A stretch of DNA of 64,000 nucleotides from Lepas anatifera (GCA_034440635.1 JAOTON010001947.1:1-64000), one strand, 5' to 3'. Positions 44,661-57,714 are shown, counted from the first letter of the stretch. Notes: a model not told the origin generated them from the letters alone. Numbers and translations: made by a program.

Positions 44661-46399
44661 TGAACACAACCGATTATGGTATCACCAACTTCAGAGGGTA
44701 TGTAGCGAGGCACTGTTGCACTTGCAGACGGGAGCAATTGTTTTTTTCGAATTCAGCATAGACCACCACATAAACTGGGAGGGAGAGGGAGTGGTGGAAT
44801 ATCTCCGGTACAGTCGTGTTGATAAAATAGCAGCACCGCTACTAACACCTGCGTCACGTCTCGTTCACCAAGCCACACAATCACAAGCATGTAGCAGTAG
44901 TGTTGTCAGTCTCAGCATTCCGTTACCGGCTGCTGATTTTATGCCAAGTTCTCTCCTGCATCGGACCCAAAGAAAAAAATGCCCAAAGAAAGAAAGGCCG
45001 GGAATTTTCTTCTTCGAAACAAATGCCCGGTTGAATTCGCTGACATAATCATCATTGGTCTTGACTCTTGATAACTGCAAATCTTTGAAAAGCAAGAAAT
45101 AGATTACTTAAGCAGTACCACTTACTGAAAAAGATAAACATTCAGATATTTCTGAGGAAGTTTATGCAGTAATATTACAGCTGGCAACCAGGCCCCTTAT
45201 CAAAGCATGTGCTAGGCTGCGGTCTGTGCCAGGATGCAAGCCTTTTGTCAAATACCTGTTCGCACGGGGGTGGATCCAGGGGGCGGAGCAAAAGAGGCAT
45301 TTGGCTCTACCCTGATAAGGTATTTAGCCCGGATTTTCGCCGATCAACATCGCCTAGACCCGTCTCTGCGCCGGAGTCATTCCCTGGCAGCACACATTTT
45401 AGCTGTCATACCGCAGAGAAGGCTCCTCAGCTTCATTTCTTCGAAAATCACTTCTCCTCACGTTGGTCTCAGTGGTCGTGATGGCATTTGCCAGTGAATG
45501 ATGTCCATACACTGGTGGGCACACGATCATTCCACGTCGAGAACTAAGCCCACTATGGTACTACCAGCGTATTACAAGCCAATGTGTAATGCCAATACCA
45601 ATGCCCAAGTCCGAAAAGTCCAAACCTATTCAAACCGTCATCTTTTTCATGTATTACTCACAGGAATTCTCCGAATGTACCTATCTGAGTAATTTCTCGA
45701 TAACTGATGAGACCCGAGGCCGCTGTGATGACTTGAAGAAATTATACTTTCATATAGCTGTTTTTTTCAAATTTGGTCTGCAAGCAGGTCGGTGGAGTAA
45801 ATGACTAAAGATATCCCAGCTATCACTGTCCCGCATCAGGATAAAGGAGGCATTGGAGATTTGAAAACCAAGCAAACTTTGCATGCCGTCGTATAAAACG
45901 TTCCGTTAATGCGTTCAAAATGTTCAAGAAATAACAGACCACAAGAAGTTTCCAGATATCGTCAGTATAGCATACATTTTGTCTCCCTGCTCTCCGAAGT
46001 TTCAGGTGGTGAGCTTTGAAATTTCCTCATTGAACCTTTTGGCACTCCTCCACTTCTGCATGCTCTTCGCCAACACATTTTGCACCTTTTCCTGTGCTTT
46101 CTACTTTGGGAAGCGGTTGAGCGATAAGGAAGTGAATTATCATATATCGGTGGGGGGGGGGCAGACACATTATAACTTTAATAATAACAATGAGCTCAAA
46201 CCCTGTGGCGCTAGTCAGGTCAGTAAGGTCAGCCTACACCGAATGGGTCGAAAGCTTAAAATTTGAAGGAAATGATGCACCTAATCGCATGGGCGGTGTA
46301 AATGGGACGGGGGATGCAAGTTTGATCATGTTCTTCATTTTAGGTAAATTAGGGAAAAAATTCACGTGAGTAGCTACGGAAGATCACGAATTCAAAACG
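44661..46399. other. Gene-free stretch
   Basis: No recognisable frame. A GTGGATCCAGGGGGCGGAGC word at about 45271 recalls the ends of the GGATCC-type repeats. Confidence 0.4.
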
Positions 46400-46539
46400 T
46401 TTTTGGCTTGACAGTTTTCTGCCAGCCAGGGAACGGTGTCTCCTCACTCACGACCTCTGTCTCCCCGCCCCTCTCACTTGGTCGATGGCGGTGCCACCAT
46501 TTACCTACCCAGAAACCACCATCAGAGCCTGTAGTGTAT

Positions 46540-46740
46540 GAAGTGTCGGCAGCCACTAGTGCCCTTTCCGCCCGGCGCGGCGTCGCAGTCATGAGTGCGG
46601 GTGCGTAGCCCGCGGGTAGCCTGTGACGTGAAACACGGGTGTCATGCGGAGCAGCCTGCTACGCGCCTGCGCTCTGCTCCGCTCGGGGAGTGCGCCTGCG
46701 CGGAGAGATCATGCAGTGCCTGTTCCGGAAACGCCGACAG
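46540..46740. promoter_or_regulatory. CpG-rich patch with NRF-1-like sites
   Basis: The GC-rich segment contains CTACGCGCCTGCGCTCTG and GAGTGCGCCTGCGCGGAG, both close to the NRF-1 palindrome, and TGACGTGA, a CRE-like word. That combination is typical of housekeeping promoters. No adjacent gene could be identified. Confidence 0.3.
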
Positions 46741-48504
46741 TAGTTGTGAACCCAAATTCAGGGTAACGGATGGCTGCTTTTTGGTCAGAGGTAGAACACA
46801 GTTTTTTGTTTCAAAGAGCGTTATGTTCGTTGGTAAACGTGCAGAGGGCACTGCTTTTCTCCGAGTCTTCACCACATGGCCCAAACCATGAAATGCAGCA
46901 CTCACGTTCCGGATCTGTTGAATACTTGGGCTGGCTGTAGGCAGGTGAACTGGTAGGTATCACACATTTGTGCTTGTGCACAAGGTAGTGCACTTTGGGA
47001 AGCCAGAGGACCTGGCGAGGGCATTCTAGGAGCTCCGGTTCACGCGAGAGCGCAGCACGAGACTGGACAGAGACCTTTGGGTTCCACGTTCCCATAGAAA
47101 TATAGGCTAGCGCATGTTTATGGGGTCTTTCGACTTATAACGATCTGCACGCTGACATGAAGCCGCTTTCAGTACCCGATTTCTGCCGTGCCCTTAAGCG
47201 CCACCTCGTGTCACAGCGGACGTAAATTGTCTTTGAATGTGTGATGGTGCTCTGCAGGTGGAGTGAAAGTAGATCATTTTATATCAAGTGCATTTAGTTT
47301 TTATATGATGATGTCGTAGGTATGACTGTATTGAAAAAAGTTTCACCTGGTGAATGTGTCATCCCACCCCATCCACTCATCTATCAACAGCTTGACGTGG
47401 TGTCGTAACAGCCATAACCGTTTTTATAACTGTGAATGACCCCAAGTAGTCTTTGTCTTTGTCTCGCTGTGGCACATTTTAATCAATTGGAGGGCACTCC
47501 GTTTTGCTGAAATGACGCTGACTCCCAGAAAAGTTCCTCTTAAACTCACTTGTTGCAAAAAAACTTAATAACTCCATGGGCGTTCAGGGAAAAGACGTCC
47601 GCCTCCATTCTTGTCAAAGTTTTCCGAATTCAGTTGGAAAGGAAAAAATTCACAATTTTTTCAGAAGCATAGCTGGACTGACACGTTAGGTGGAGTCCGA
47701 ATCTCATGGGTTTTGGTTTTTAGAGAGGGCAGTTCTTTGTCAGCGTGGAACAGTATTTCCACCCGTGCCGAAGGAGGAAAAGGTGTGAACTTATTTAGGA
47801 CTAAAAAGGCGTCGATCCACAGTGAAATTCGGAACGTCCGGAGACCAAGATGGCTCACCTTATATGTACGAAAACCTTGTTAGAGGCTTTTGAATGCATG
47901 CCAACTTTCTTCATAATTATGTTAAAGAAAACTTTCGGATTAAACACCAAGTGCTGAGGCCATAAGATGCAACCAACTTGACTCTTTCATACGGGATTAC
48001 CGGAATTTATAACGCACCTTGCCAGGGATCTTGCTGTCAGTTCAGTGTGGGTCAGCGACGTGGAAAGCGGGCTTTCTGTTCTCTACACCTGCGGCATCGC
48101 TGCGGAGGTGGCAAGGGATCCATTCGACAACTTTACCATTTCAGATAAATCGGAGGAAATCGCAAGTTTTACTGCCGGCGTAAAATGACGGCAACCACTT
48201 GCCGAAATCCGAACTGGTCTGTGCGTTAGAGTGGATGGCTTCCCGTTCCGGTAGGTAGAAGAATCCCTGCCCTCCCTCTCCCCCCCATTTTTCACCCACA
48301 GCACCTGCGCAGTGCACCCTCCACACCAGAGCGATAAAGGACTAAACTTGGATGGGTGCTCGCTTTCAAAGAAAAACTTATAGCTGCTTGTCATCAAACA
48401 GTTAAAGTTCTTGCTGGACGTCAAGCTAGCGAATGTTTATCACTGATAGCTGCGGGCTTTCATTGCTCGGTATCAGATCCCGATAACGAATAACTACGAT
48501 GTCA
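46741..48504. other. Gene-free stretch
   Basis: No domain-bearing frame or clear repeat. Confidence 0.4.
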
Positions 48505-48952
48505 TTAAAGGGAATGCGGCACCTTGTTCGAATCCCGGAATTTAGTGTAATTAGGGGTATTTTTAGCCGAAAAGCATGGAAATGTCCACGATTTTCTGAG
48601 GAAATGTACAATAAGCTCAATATTTTGGAATCTAAAATGTTCCTCTATGGTAAGAAATAAACCTCTGCCTGTGCATAACGTCATGATCTGGCAGCACTAG
48701 TACCATATTAAATAGTCTTCAATAGGTTGACTACTCACCGTGACGTCAGCATGACGTCACACCAACAGCTGACCACTGTGGCGGGCTCCTTGGGTACATT
48801 TTGGGTACATTTCAGGTAGGTTTTTAGTTTTTCTATGAGAAAATTTTGAGTTCCAAGATAAATAATATGTGGAGTACCGGGTTTTCCGGCATGCTTAACA
48901 ACTTGGCTATGTCAGTTAAAGTCACGTTATTAAGGTGCCATATTCTCTTTCA
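48505..48952. mobile_element. TTAA-flanked MITE, copy C
   Basis: The ends AGGGAATGCGGCACCTT and AAGGTGCCATATTCTCT are flanked by TTAA (48505) and TTCA (48949). The orientation is the same as copy A, with the interior TAATTAGGGGTATTTTTAGC shared. As in copy A, the mutated right flank makes TTTCAGGTACC. Confidence 0.85.
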
Positions 48953-49731
48953 GGTACCAGGTACCCGCCCCCGTTTTTTGAAAATCACAGAAAAACGACG
49001 GCGCTATGCGCCGTCGTACTTAGCATACCTTTTCCCTGATCATTTTATAACTTTTGTCAACATTTTAAGCTTAGTTCATCTCAGGTCAGGTCACCGGTAC
49101 AGGACAAGTGACCTGACCTCAAAGTTTGAGATAGCACAAACCAGAACAGGGTGAACTTATCCGATTGAAACTCATATCACATAACGGGCCCACCGAGTTC
49201 TCTAAACTATGTTCCGGTATTTTTCATATCGATGACCTATGGTCGGGTACGAGCCAAGACCTCTCCATTGGAGATACATGGGGAAAATGGCTTTAACTGA
49301 ACAACTTAGTAATGGATGATGATAGAACGTTCATCTTAACTGCATAAGATTTTGTTCGTCTTTCTGATTCTAATGATACGATCAAATCACTTATTTGACC
49401 TGATTTGATCTAGCAAGTTCATATTATATATTATTCGATTTGGCGTGCTGTGAGGATTCTAATGTTCTAAATTGCTTGTCCTTACTTGTTCAGATGTAAT
49501 GACCGAAAACCTTCATTTACATGTTATCCATATGATGGCATGTCTTGACCCCTAATGGCCTTAAATATGACCTGACGAAAAATGGTTCAAATATTTTCGG
49601 TAGAGAAGTGGATAAGCTACCCAAAGCCGTTTTTCGCTATCTAGCTTGGTTCTCGAGATCTTAGGGGGCGGGTACCCGCCCCCCCCACGTCAAAGTGAAG
49701 GTGGTTCAGACCTCGGCAATGCGCGTGTTAA
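48953..49731. mobile_element. AGGTCA-rich TTAA element, second copy, left end lost
   Basis: It matches 26447-27290 along most of its length: GGTACCCGCCCCC, GGCGCTATGCGCCGTCGTAC, CAGGTCAGGTCACC and the right end CAATGCGCGTGTTAA. The outer left end is missing where MITE copy C abuts. Confidence 0.8.
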
Positions 49732-49914
49732 AGTGCCTGCTCAAAATTGAAATGGTTCTGCGGCCCCTTTGTGCGTTCTTGCTTACGATGGCCCGCAAGC
49801 ATTTTTGTCATGCTATTTTGATCGTAAAAAATACGGGGGTTTTCTTTTGGTTTGGCTTTTTGTTGCCCACATACAGTCTAAGAACGATGCCACCGCGCCA
49901 GCTCATTTCCCGTC

Positions 49915-50286
49915 TTGCATCATCCTTGTTTAAATGAGTGCCTGTGCTGCCGAGCACATGCATTAGTTGACAGGGATGGGGCTTTGAGACCCGCCGTAGT
50001 GCCGATCTCACGTCTAAAGAATCAGAAACCCCATCTGATCACGTGTGTCGTGGAGGGCACCTACCCTCCGGGGAAGGTTTTTATCGTCTTCCCGTTTTTA
50101 CCGACGAATGAGGCCTTGCTGAGAGCGGAGTCTGGATCAAGCTATCAGATCAACTCCGCCTCCGTCGAGTGGGTGTGGTGTGCTTCTCTTATTTTCACGG
50201 TATCCCTGTCTCATCCACGCACAGAACCTCACTATGTGTCCCGGCTTCGACCTTTCTGCCAGAAAAGGAAAACGGTAGAGTTATGA
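49915..50286 (+). CDS. Open frame with weak Ig-like look (tentative)
   Basis: This 123-codon frame reads PHLITCVVEGTYPPGKVFIV and, after about 40 residues, a second Cys in WVWCASLIFTVSLS. The LxC-x-V-x-G-x-YPP pattern with a second Cys about 45 residues on vaguely recalls an immunoglobulin-like fold. If real it would be an exon, perhaps starting after TTGACAG at about 49974. No neighbour exon was found, so chance is quite possible. Confidence 0.2.
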   Translation: MHHPCLNECLCCRAHALVDRDGALRPAVVPISRLKNQKPHLITCVVEGTYPPGKVFIVFPFLPTNEALLRAESGSSYQINSASVEWVWCASLIFTVSLSHPRTEPHYVSRLRPFCQKRKTVEL

Positions 50287-50899
50287 CTATCTTGGTCTGG
50301 CCTGCCTGTAACCCGTGATTTCACAATTGCCATCCAATTATAATTGTAATGCTCGATGCAAAGCGTTGTGGGTCGTCTGACAGTTTCGTAAAGGATTCCT
50401 TTTTGCCCCTGGTCTTTCTCCTGAGATCTGCGCCCGGTTCCCCTTGACACTAATCCTGTAATTCCGTATTTGCTGCTTCCTCTGACTTCCCTTTTCCTTT
50501 CTTTGTTCCCATAGTATCCTGACCCAGATGGCTATGTTGTACCATTCTGCGATAGAATATGAAATACACACGTGTGGACATATGCTATGCTATGCTAGCC
50601 TCCTGCGTATGCTATTTTATAAATGTTTCACTCGGGCGTCGGCTGCATTGGGTGTTTATTGCAAATTTGCATGATTTAATATTTTAATTTCGTCGATGCG
50701 TCTTTATGTTTGTCCTAGCTTTGTCTTTTGACCTTGAACGTGACTGTTCAAAGTTTTGAAGATTCAATTCGGTCGTGATGAATACTGTCTTCTTACCTAT
50801 GTAGCAGTTATCGCGCCGACACTGGAACCTGGCCAGTTGCGTCCGAATAAGTCCGCGTGGTCAGCGATCGCTCGATTGCATCCTAATCGCTGGCCTACC
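50287..50899. other. Gene-free stretch
   Basis: Nothing recognisable. Confidence 0.4.
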
Positions 50900-51180
50900 T
50901 AAATCGGTGGGCTACGTGCGGTGTCAGGGGGCTCGGTGGCGGGGGCGGCGCCGGTAGTAATCGCCGGTTGGGGTCTCGGCGGCGGCGCCCACCCCCGCTC
51001 GCCGCCGCCGCACCCACGTCACGTCCAATCAACGTCAGTGGCGGTAATGCGCCCCGACCTGTCGATCTGCCGAGCGCCCATCGCACTAATCGGGTTTTGT
51101 TGATATGTTGCTGGTGCTCGGTGTGCAACGCAAGCCTCCGATTACGGAGAGTGCTGCACGCGTCACGTGCGTTGTTTTCA
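50900..51180. promoter_or_regulatory. CpG-rich patch, possible promoter
   Basis: GGTGGCGGGGGCGGCGCCGG and CTCGGCGGCGGCGCCCACCC are GC-box-like, followed by CACGTCACGTCCAATCAACG with a CRE-like and a CCAAT-box word. This order suits a promoter reading either way. No gene start was identified. Confidence 0.35.
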
Positions 51181-52825
51181 GTTGGGATGCAGCTCCCGCG
51201 CTGGTATTGAACTGATGTTTTGAACTTAACAAGCATATTTTAGATAATATGCTGCGGCTCAGCACAGTGGCGTCGGATTTTTTTGTTTACGAGTTTTTTT
51301 CGGATAAAATGGAAAATGTGGAATGTCTGACTTGACCTGTATTGTCAGCCTCCTGCGCGAGGCTGCAAAGTGGATCTACCTTTTTGCATGTTGAACAGAA
51401 ATGCAATCAGAAGGATCTAGCGGGCGCGACGTGTATGCGCTGTTTCACTTACTGTAATCAGGTTAGTGGATATGCTTTATAGATCAAATGAGAAACACGA
51501 AACAAAAAATCCAACGCCACGACGAAAGGCAACGTGAAAATAGCTACATATTCTAGCTCCCAGCATAGGTCCACATTTAGCTAAACCTCCCCCGTGCGTG
51601 GCGTCCCCTGAACAAAAATATACAATGCAGGGCAGCATAAATTTGGTCATGTGGTGAGTGTAGTGGGCGAGTATAATTTACCCAATAAAGTTGATGCGAC
51701 TGATTTAGAATATGTAGTGTATGATAGCTATTGTGAAATGTCTCGAAAACTGCTCGCCATGCGGACGTCTTACTAGCAAATGTACACGCCCCAGATATTC
51801 CTGTAGCCATAACATCATCCAGATCCGAGGAAAGGAGTGTTATGACTCTGTTGATCTTGTATTGCATGGCCCGCGTGTGTCATTTGCGACACCTTTATCT
51901 TTTGTTTTGTTTGGACTTCTCCCATTGATATTATATCACTGAAGCTGTCCGGTATATTTTCTATCCCTCGTTAATGTTTTTTTTCTTATTCGATTCCAGA
52001 TTTACCGACAACTGGTTGTATAATTCTGATATTTGGTCCTAGTTTAAATTTACACAATGATCATAAAATCTAGCCTGAGTACATTTGCAGTTTCAAACCA
52101 GTTTCATGTCATAATTAAATCTAACGAAAAGATGCTGGAAAAATGGAAATCCATCCGAAAGTGCATCGGACTATCCCCGTTTAGCAAATCCGAAACCGGG
52201 GGCATTCCACGACAAATCGACAAGTCGATAACACCCTCATGCCGCAGATTTCGGTGTATTGTTTTGTCAGAGGAGCTTTGTGATGGAGCTGATGACAATT
52301 TCGTATTCATTTTCCTCCCTGACTTATGGTTTGAAAATTATAGCCCTTAGGCTTTTTTACCATACCCACTTGCATGTCTTTTTAAAGACGAAATTTTACC
52401 TGTACGCTTCTACAAATGCCATAAAAACTTGATCTAGGTGTCTTCAGGATGAATTACGAATTCTAGCTCATTAGAAATATAATTAAAAAATTAAATTATA
52501 TATATATTATACATTCTTCAATTTTTCAAAATCTATAAAACTATTTTCCTATGACTTATTTTGAACTTCTTGAGGCTCACATTACTCTTTATACTTCTCT
52601 CTATAAGATTCAGTAATAAAAAGAATGGAGACTTTAACAGAAAGCGAGATTTGAGCTCCCAAACGTCCAGATCCCCACTTTTGTGAGGTTCGTGCGCCAG
52701 CGCGGCCCGCCGTCGCTGCAACTATCAAACGTCTCTGGTCACGAAAAGGTGTCAATGGGGAATTGGTCGGCAATGAGGGTAAGAATGTATTTAAAACAAT
52801 AAATTGTGATCAATGTCCCATTCCT
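51181..52825. other. Gene-free stretch
   Basis: No recognisable frame. A short TATATATATATTATA run lies near 52497. Confidence 0.4.
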
Positions 52826-53277
52826 TTAAGGGAATGTGGCACCTTCATAACGTGATTTTAACTGAGATAGCCAAATTGTAAAGCAAGTCGGAAAACCCGG
52901 TACTCAATATATCATTTGTCTTGGAATTCGAGATTTCCGTAGAAAAAGCTAAAAACCTACCTGTAATGTACCCCTCATGTAGCCGTAGCAGCAGGCCACA
53001 GTTGTCATGGCTGTTGGTGTGACAACATATGCTGACGTCATGATGAGCATCAGCCAATCGAAGCCCTTTAAGCGTTTCGAGTATGGTAGTGATTGCCAGA
53101 TCGTGATATCATCCACAGGCAGATATTTTTTTCCTAGAGGAGTATTTTAAAGATCAAAATATTGAACTTAATGTAAATTTTGCAAAGAAATCATGAGTGG
53201 TTTCATTATTTTCGGCAAAAAGTACGCCTAATTACGCTAAATTCCACGTTTCGACCAAGGTGCCACATTCCCTTTAA
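52826..53277. mobile_element. TTAA-flanked MITE, copy D
   Basis: Both flanks are intact TTAA (52826-52829 and 53274-53277), with ends GGGAATGTGGCACCTT and AAGGTGCCACATTCCCT. Its orientation is opposite to copies A and C. Confidence 0.88.
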
Positions 53278-53399
53278 CACCCGCATTGGAGAGGCGTCCG
53301 ACACTTACGGGCACTGGAGGGGGGACTGGTAGGTACCCGGAGCTCTCGGAAAGTAGGAGGCTTAAAAAACTCCGGTTGGGACTCTGTGGGAACTATTGA

Positions 53400-53905
53400 A
53401 ATCTATATTATGACTGATCTTAATTGACCTAGGTCAGTATCGTCAAGTTCAAACGGGGTCATAAAGGTCAAGTATTAGCCGTGCAGGGTATTCATCCGGA
53501 AATGCCGTGATTAAGATCAAATAAGTCCAGAATGCACTTAAAACAGAGCAAGGTCATATTGAGAACGTCCTAAGAATTTTAAACCTAGTTTTTGGGGTTA
53601 AGGTCATTCAAGGTCATTGACCTACGACGTCGCAATATGACAATTCCCTTATTTATACCATGACTAGCACCATAGCAACCGTTGGACGGGAAATCAGCAT
53701 TGACCTTTACTCATGGCATTTTTATTTGACCTGTGACCTTGACCTTTACATTGATTTATCTTAACTATGATGTCGTAGCATAATATACGTCATACTGGAT
53801 AACGCCATGCGACAGGAAGCACCAGACCAATGACTTTGAGAATGCTGATATGGCCTTGAAATGTGACCTTGACCTTCATGAGGGGTGAACTTGACATATA
53901 ATCTC
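53400..53905. repeat. AGGTCA/TGACCT-dense stretch
   Basis: At least a dozen AGGTCA or TGACCT half-sites occur, for example TTGACCTAGGTCAGTATC, AAGGTCATTCAAGGTCATTG and TGACCTGTGACCTTGACC. It is probably part of the same repeat superfamily, but no ends are clear. Confidence 0.6.
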
Positions 53906-54590
53906 GTTTTATATAGCGCTACAACGTTGCCAGTTGGTCTTTGACGCACGCGATCTGGTGCAACCGCGCGATTGCAGCGATCTCAAAATAAAGGATTTAA
54001 CTTTGAAAGCCTATAATTACAAAATTGGGGCCGATTTTCAAGGTTATTTGACCAATCGACGTGCAATTGAATATTATCAAAAGTAGTGAACTAACGTTTT
54101 TTTTGGCCACGAAGGGTTCTCCAGCCACCTAGAAAAAAGTAGGGGGGCCTCCGAGGCTCCTCTCCAGTGTGCTTTTAACACGCCGTGGTATGAAGCCCCG
54201 GGCCACCTTTACTGGCAGGAGGGTTACCCATCCCCTTACGATCTCAGCAAACATGCTTGGAAGGGGACACGGAAAGCAGCGTTCCATTGCTTGCCTCGAT
54301 CTTTACCCAAAATGCTTCAACAAAAAGTACTCAAATTAGTTACTGAGCTCAGAAAACGCTTCAATAAGGCAGTCACGAGAAAAGGAACATTGAAGATTCA
54401 CTAGTTCGTACCGGTTAATTCGAAGACCGTTATTGTCTATGAGCTCTCAAATGATGAGGGACAGAAGGTTCGAGTTTCAAATTGAGTCTGTGAAGTTCAA
54501 TGGCACCATGTGATGGAGTCGTTCTTCCAATCCGTGGGTCAGATCTTAAATAAAGCAGCATGTCCCAATCTTATATGTTCGAAAAGCAGT
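53906..54590. other. Gene-free stretch
   Basis: No recognisable frame. The last 250 bases could be the 3' internal part of an LTR element, but no protein match was seen. Confidence 0.35.
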
Positions 54591-55127
54591 TGTCGGCGTG
54601 GACGCCATGTGACTTTTTGTTTGTGATGTGTGCTTTCTAATATAAATTGAACTGGAATACATGCAACTTTTTTAGGGTATGGGTAGGAAAAGAAAACTAT
54701 CTAAAACAAACCTAAGACAACAGTAATAATCAGCTTCTGACTCATAATTGTTGCGTAAGATCTTGAAAAGATTATGCACGAGACACATGATGACAATTTT
54801 CGTCCGATGTTCGTTGTAAGAAAAATAACAGATGGATTTCGGAACCTCCTAATAATCAATCCCTCCCCTGGCCGTGAGTGTCTAAACCCCCTTGAGCTTA
54901 GTTTTGTTTGTTGTTTTCGATTGTTGAAATAAACGCGCCGCTTATGCATCAGCTACTGCTACCATATTGGTGCCAAGTTCTGTGACGTCACGTTGGCGAC
55001 AATGTATTCCTCGTGGATCAACCTTGTAAGTAAAGTAATCTTGTTTCGGAACCTCCTGTGTTTGCCTTTTTGAATAGTTTTGTATGAATTATCGGAGTTG
55101 AATTCGACAGAACCATTTAACAAAACC
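54591..55127 (+). mobile_element. Possible LTR with adjacent primer-binding site
   Basis: It starts TGTCGGCGTGGACGCC and is followed at 55128 by TGGCGACCGTGATAGGACAG, which looks like the TGGCGACCGTGA leader of gypsy-type (mag-like) retrotransposons, where a tRNA primer binds. No second LTR is present in the window, so it may be a remnant. Confidence 0.35.
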
Positions 55128-55240
55128 TGGCGACCGTGATAGGACAGATAGAACATTAAGGTCGTAATTTATAATGCAATAGTAAGGATACAAGGCAATG
55201 GACATTTATTTAGACATCGCAGCCCGTCAAGTGCTAGGTA

Positions 55241-55512
55241 CAGTCCCCCGCAATTGAAATTGCCATAACTAGGCTCGACCGGTTTAGGATGGATATCTTG
55301 CATCCTATGGTGCCTATAGGTTTAGAAACGGGTGCATCATGTGTATTTTTTCAAGAGCTTTCCAGTGGTCACCATTATTTCCTAATCTGACATCTGGGTG
55401 AGAAAATATTACACAATTACTGATTTTGCTGCATTCTGACGGGGCAGTCTTCGGCTGACTTGCCACCGCCTCTGATAATCCCTGACCCTCTCGCCCATAC
55501 CTGGACCACGTG
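55241..55512 (-). repeat. Repeat shared with the region before gag at 63096-63380
   Basis: On the minus strand it matches 63096-63380 nearly throughout, including GGTGGCAAGTCAGCCGAAGA, CAGAATGCAGCAAAATCAGT and CAATTGCGGGGGACTGTAC. It is probably a leader or LTR piece of the same retroelement family. Confidence 0.7.
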
Positions 55513-55964
55513 ACCTCACAGATGAATGGGCGGTTGGCATTGTGCCAGCTCATTCATCCCTCTCACAAATCTTGTCGTGTCTGAGGGGCACTCGTATTGC
55601 AATTGCTCCCACTGTGTTGCTGTGTGCTGGACGACTGGCGTCACTGGCCTGGGGCAATGCAGTGGCAGAACCACGAGTTGCTTTTTTGGGGGGGAGAAAT
55701 ATCCAATAAGATGGGCACAGGTGGGGCAAACCATCGGAATATATTTTGCTGCGGGGAAGCACACGAATTTTCCCTCCTATATCCGTCCTTGTGCTTGGGT
55801 TGCGAAACATGTAAGCTGTCATTGGCTGCCGGGGCTCCCCTCACCTACATGTTTATTTAGAGAGGATTCTGGTAAAACGGCTGATACAGTGATACAACTT
55901 TGTTTGGAGGTTTCATTAAAATCATATTTTCAAATACTCGTCAGAAGAGGGGACAGTTGGAGCC

Positions 55965-56235
55965 ATAGGTGGATCCAATGGTAACGGAATGCAGGTCCCC
56001 CCTCATTGACCCTCGGCGTCCCTAAAATGATCACAGCATTCCTCTAAACGGTCGATGGCATTTCCCTTGAAATGTCACTTCCACCTCTCCCCCCAGGATG
56101 CGAAAATCGGCACCCCGCCATAGGATTTGGCACCCACCTGAAAGCTTTTACCGGCCAAAAGTGGCACCCAATTGGTACGGATGGCGTTCCACCCCCGGCA
56201 AGGTGACCCCCATCGGCGATCCTGGATCCCCTATG
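55965..56235. repeat. GGATCC-bounded repeat, copy 2
   Basis: It is an inverted relative of 31797-32085: GGTGGATCCAATGG at one end and CCTGGATCCCC at the other, with AAAATCGGCACCCCGCC and AACGGTCGATGGC inside. Confidence 0.6.
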
Positions 56236-56699
56236 GTGGGGGCAGGCCCCCCAATTTTCATAAACATCGCGATTTAAGAAACAATGGGAAAATCGGGCAT
56301 TGTGTGGGCAGCATTTTGCCAAGGTCACAAGAAGCCTGAATCTGACGAGGTTTTGTTTTTAGAAGGGAAATTTTCTTGTCAAGGGTGACGGTTCACTGGC
56401 TCTATCACTGTTTCGTCGGTGGCGGCGATTATTTATTATGGGACAATTGCTTCCAACTAAATGAGCTTAATTCCGTCCACAGAGAATTTTCAAATTTCTA
56501 GCTTGAGAACCTTTGTAGAGCCTATTTCTCGGGAGCATAAAACTGTGCCCTCGCTTGACTAAAATCACGCAGTCGTCTCCTCTCAACGAACGGCAACCAT
56601 TGCTTTAACTGGGGAGGATTGAGTTTCCATGAACTGGCCTCTAGACTGACATCACACGGTGCAAGCTTGGCATAGCGTTTGCGAAAGTCTCTAACAAAA
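56236..56699. other. Gene-free stretch
   Basis: Nothing recognisable. Confidence 0.4.
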
Positions 56700-56850
56700 A
56701 TTTTTGGGGTTAGACGACGCTCCAGCTCTCAAAGTTATATGGCGTTACCAACTCTCACCCTGTAAGGAGAGATTTGGTGCATTTGATCAGCATACCTATT
56801 CAGAGAATCTGCCGGGACATGAACCCAAGGAGATGAACCCGGGGGAGTTG
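56700..56850 (-). mobile_element. SINE family 1, degraded copy
   Basis: TTGGGGTTAGACGACGCTCC and TGGCGTTACCAACTCTCACC are shared with 58455-58625. The tRNA-like B box is decayed (GGACATGAACCC). Confidence 0.6.
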
Positions 56851-57044
56851 AGCCAGGGAATCAGTGCTAGGTTTCTTGCGGCCTTTTGGCAGCACCCTCA
56901 CTTGTCGGAAGGATATGATCATATTTCATGCTGAAAATATTAGATAATTTTTAGCAGTATTACAAAGGTATAAAAGCCTATGTAGCAGCTTTAGCGGCGA
57001 TAGTGATCGTTGTTGAGCGTATCATTAGCGGTAAAATTGGTCAG

Positions 57045-57500
57045 TGATGGATCTAGGCGGTAGTTTTGGTGGGGCAAACAAAAATCGAAACGCAAGAAAA
57101 AACGTCACGCAGTGAAAGCTTTTGCAACAATCTTAACTAGCCGGCAGGTTGGGGAGGCGGGGAGTGGGGAGTAAATATAAGTCGAAAAGCAAAACAAACA
57201 GGCGTCACTGGGTGAAATATGTAGCCACAAAATGCTTCCTTTCGATATCCAAGGATCATTCACCCGAATAAGAATTTAAATATCAAGAGGACCAGGCTCC
57301 AATATTCACACTGAAGTTGACTGGTTCTGTTCGAAAATGATTTCTTCAGTTAAAGCACCAACACCTTGCTTATGAACTTAAAAGGAGCCGGGGAAAAGGT
57401 CGACAGCTTGGGGGAGGGGGATAACATTATGGTTTTGCTCCGAGCTTTTTCGTTCGGCGAGAAAATACGTATTGTCCCCCTCCCCTTGGGTCCTCCATTA
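57045..57500. repeat. GTGGCGGATC-type repeat, second copy
   Basis: GTGATGGATCTAGGCGG at the left and CCCCTTGGGTCCTCCATTA at the right. The interior AAGAAAAAACGTCACGCAGT and GTCGACAGCTTGGGGGAGG is shared with 34733-35098 and with the foldback arms. Confidence 0.6.
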
Positions 57501-57714
57501 GAACTGGGTGCTGTTTGAGGGGTCTCGTTGCCACGTGCGACCACCGAGCGGTAAAAGGGCAGTGAATAGTGAATGTTTCTCTGATGAAATCCACCAACTT
57601 GAGAGCTACTAATCTTCGAAATTTAGCGCGACATTGGTTCCAGCTATTATTGATGTTAAAATTGTTCGATGTGTCGCTGAAATGAAAATATTTTAGGATA
57701 AATATTGTTTACAT

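Noticed and set aside
55526..55984. 152-codon plus frame as a gene
   Set aside because: Overlapping open frames occur in four other registers here, and the peptide has no family signature.
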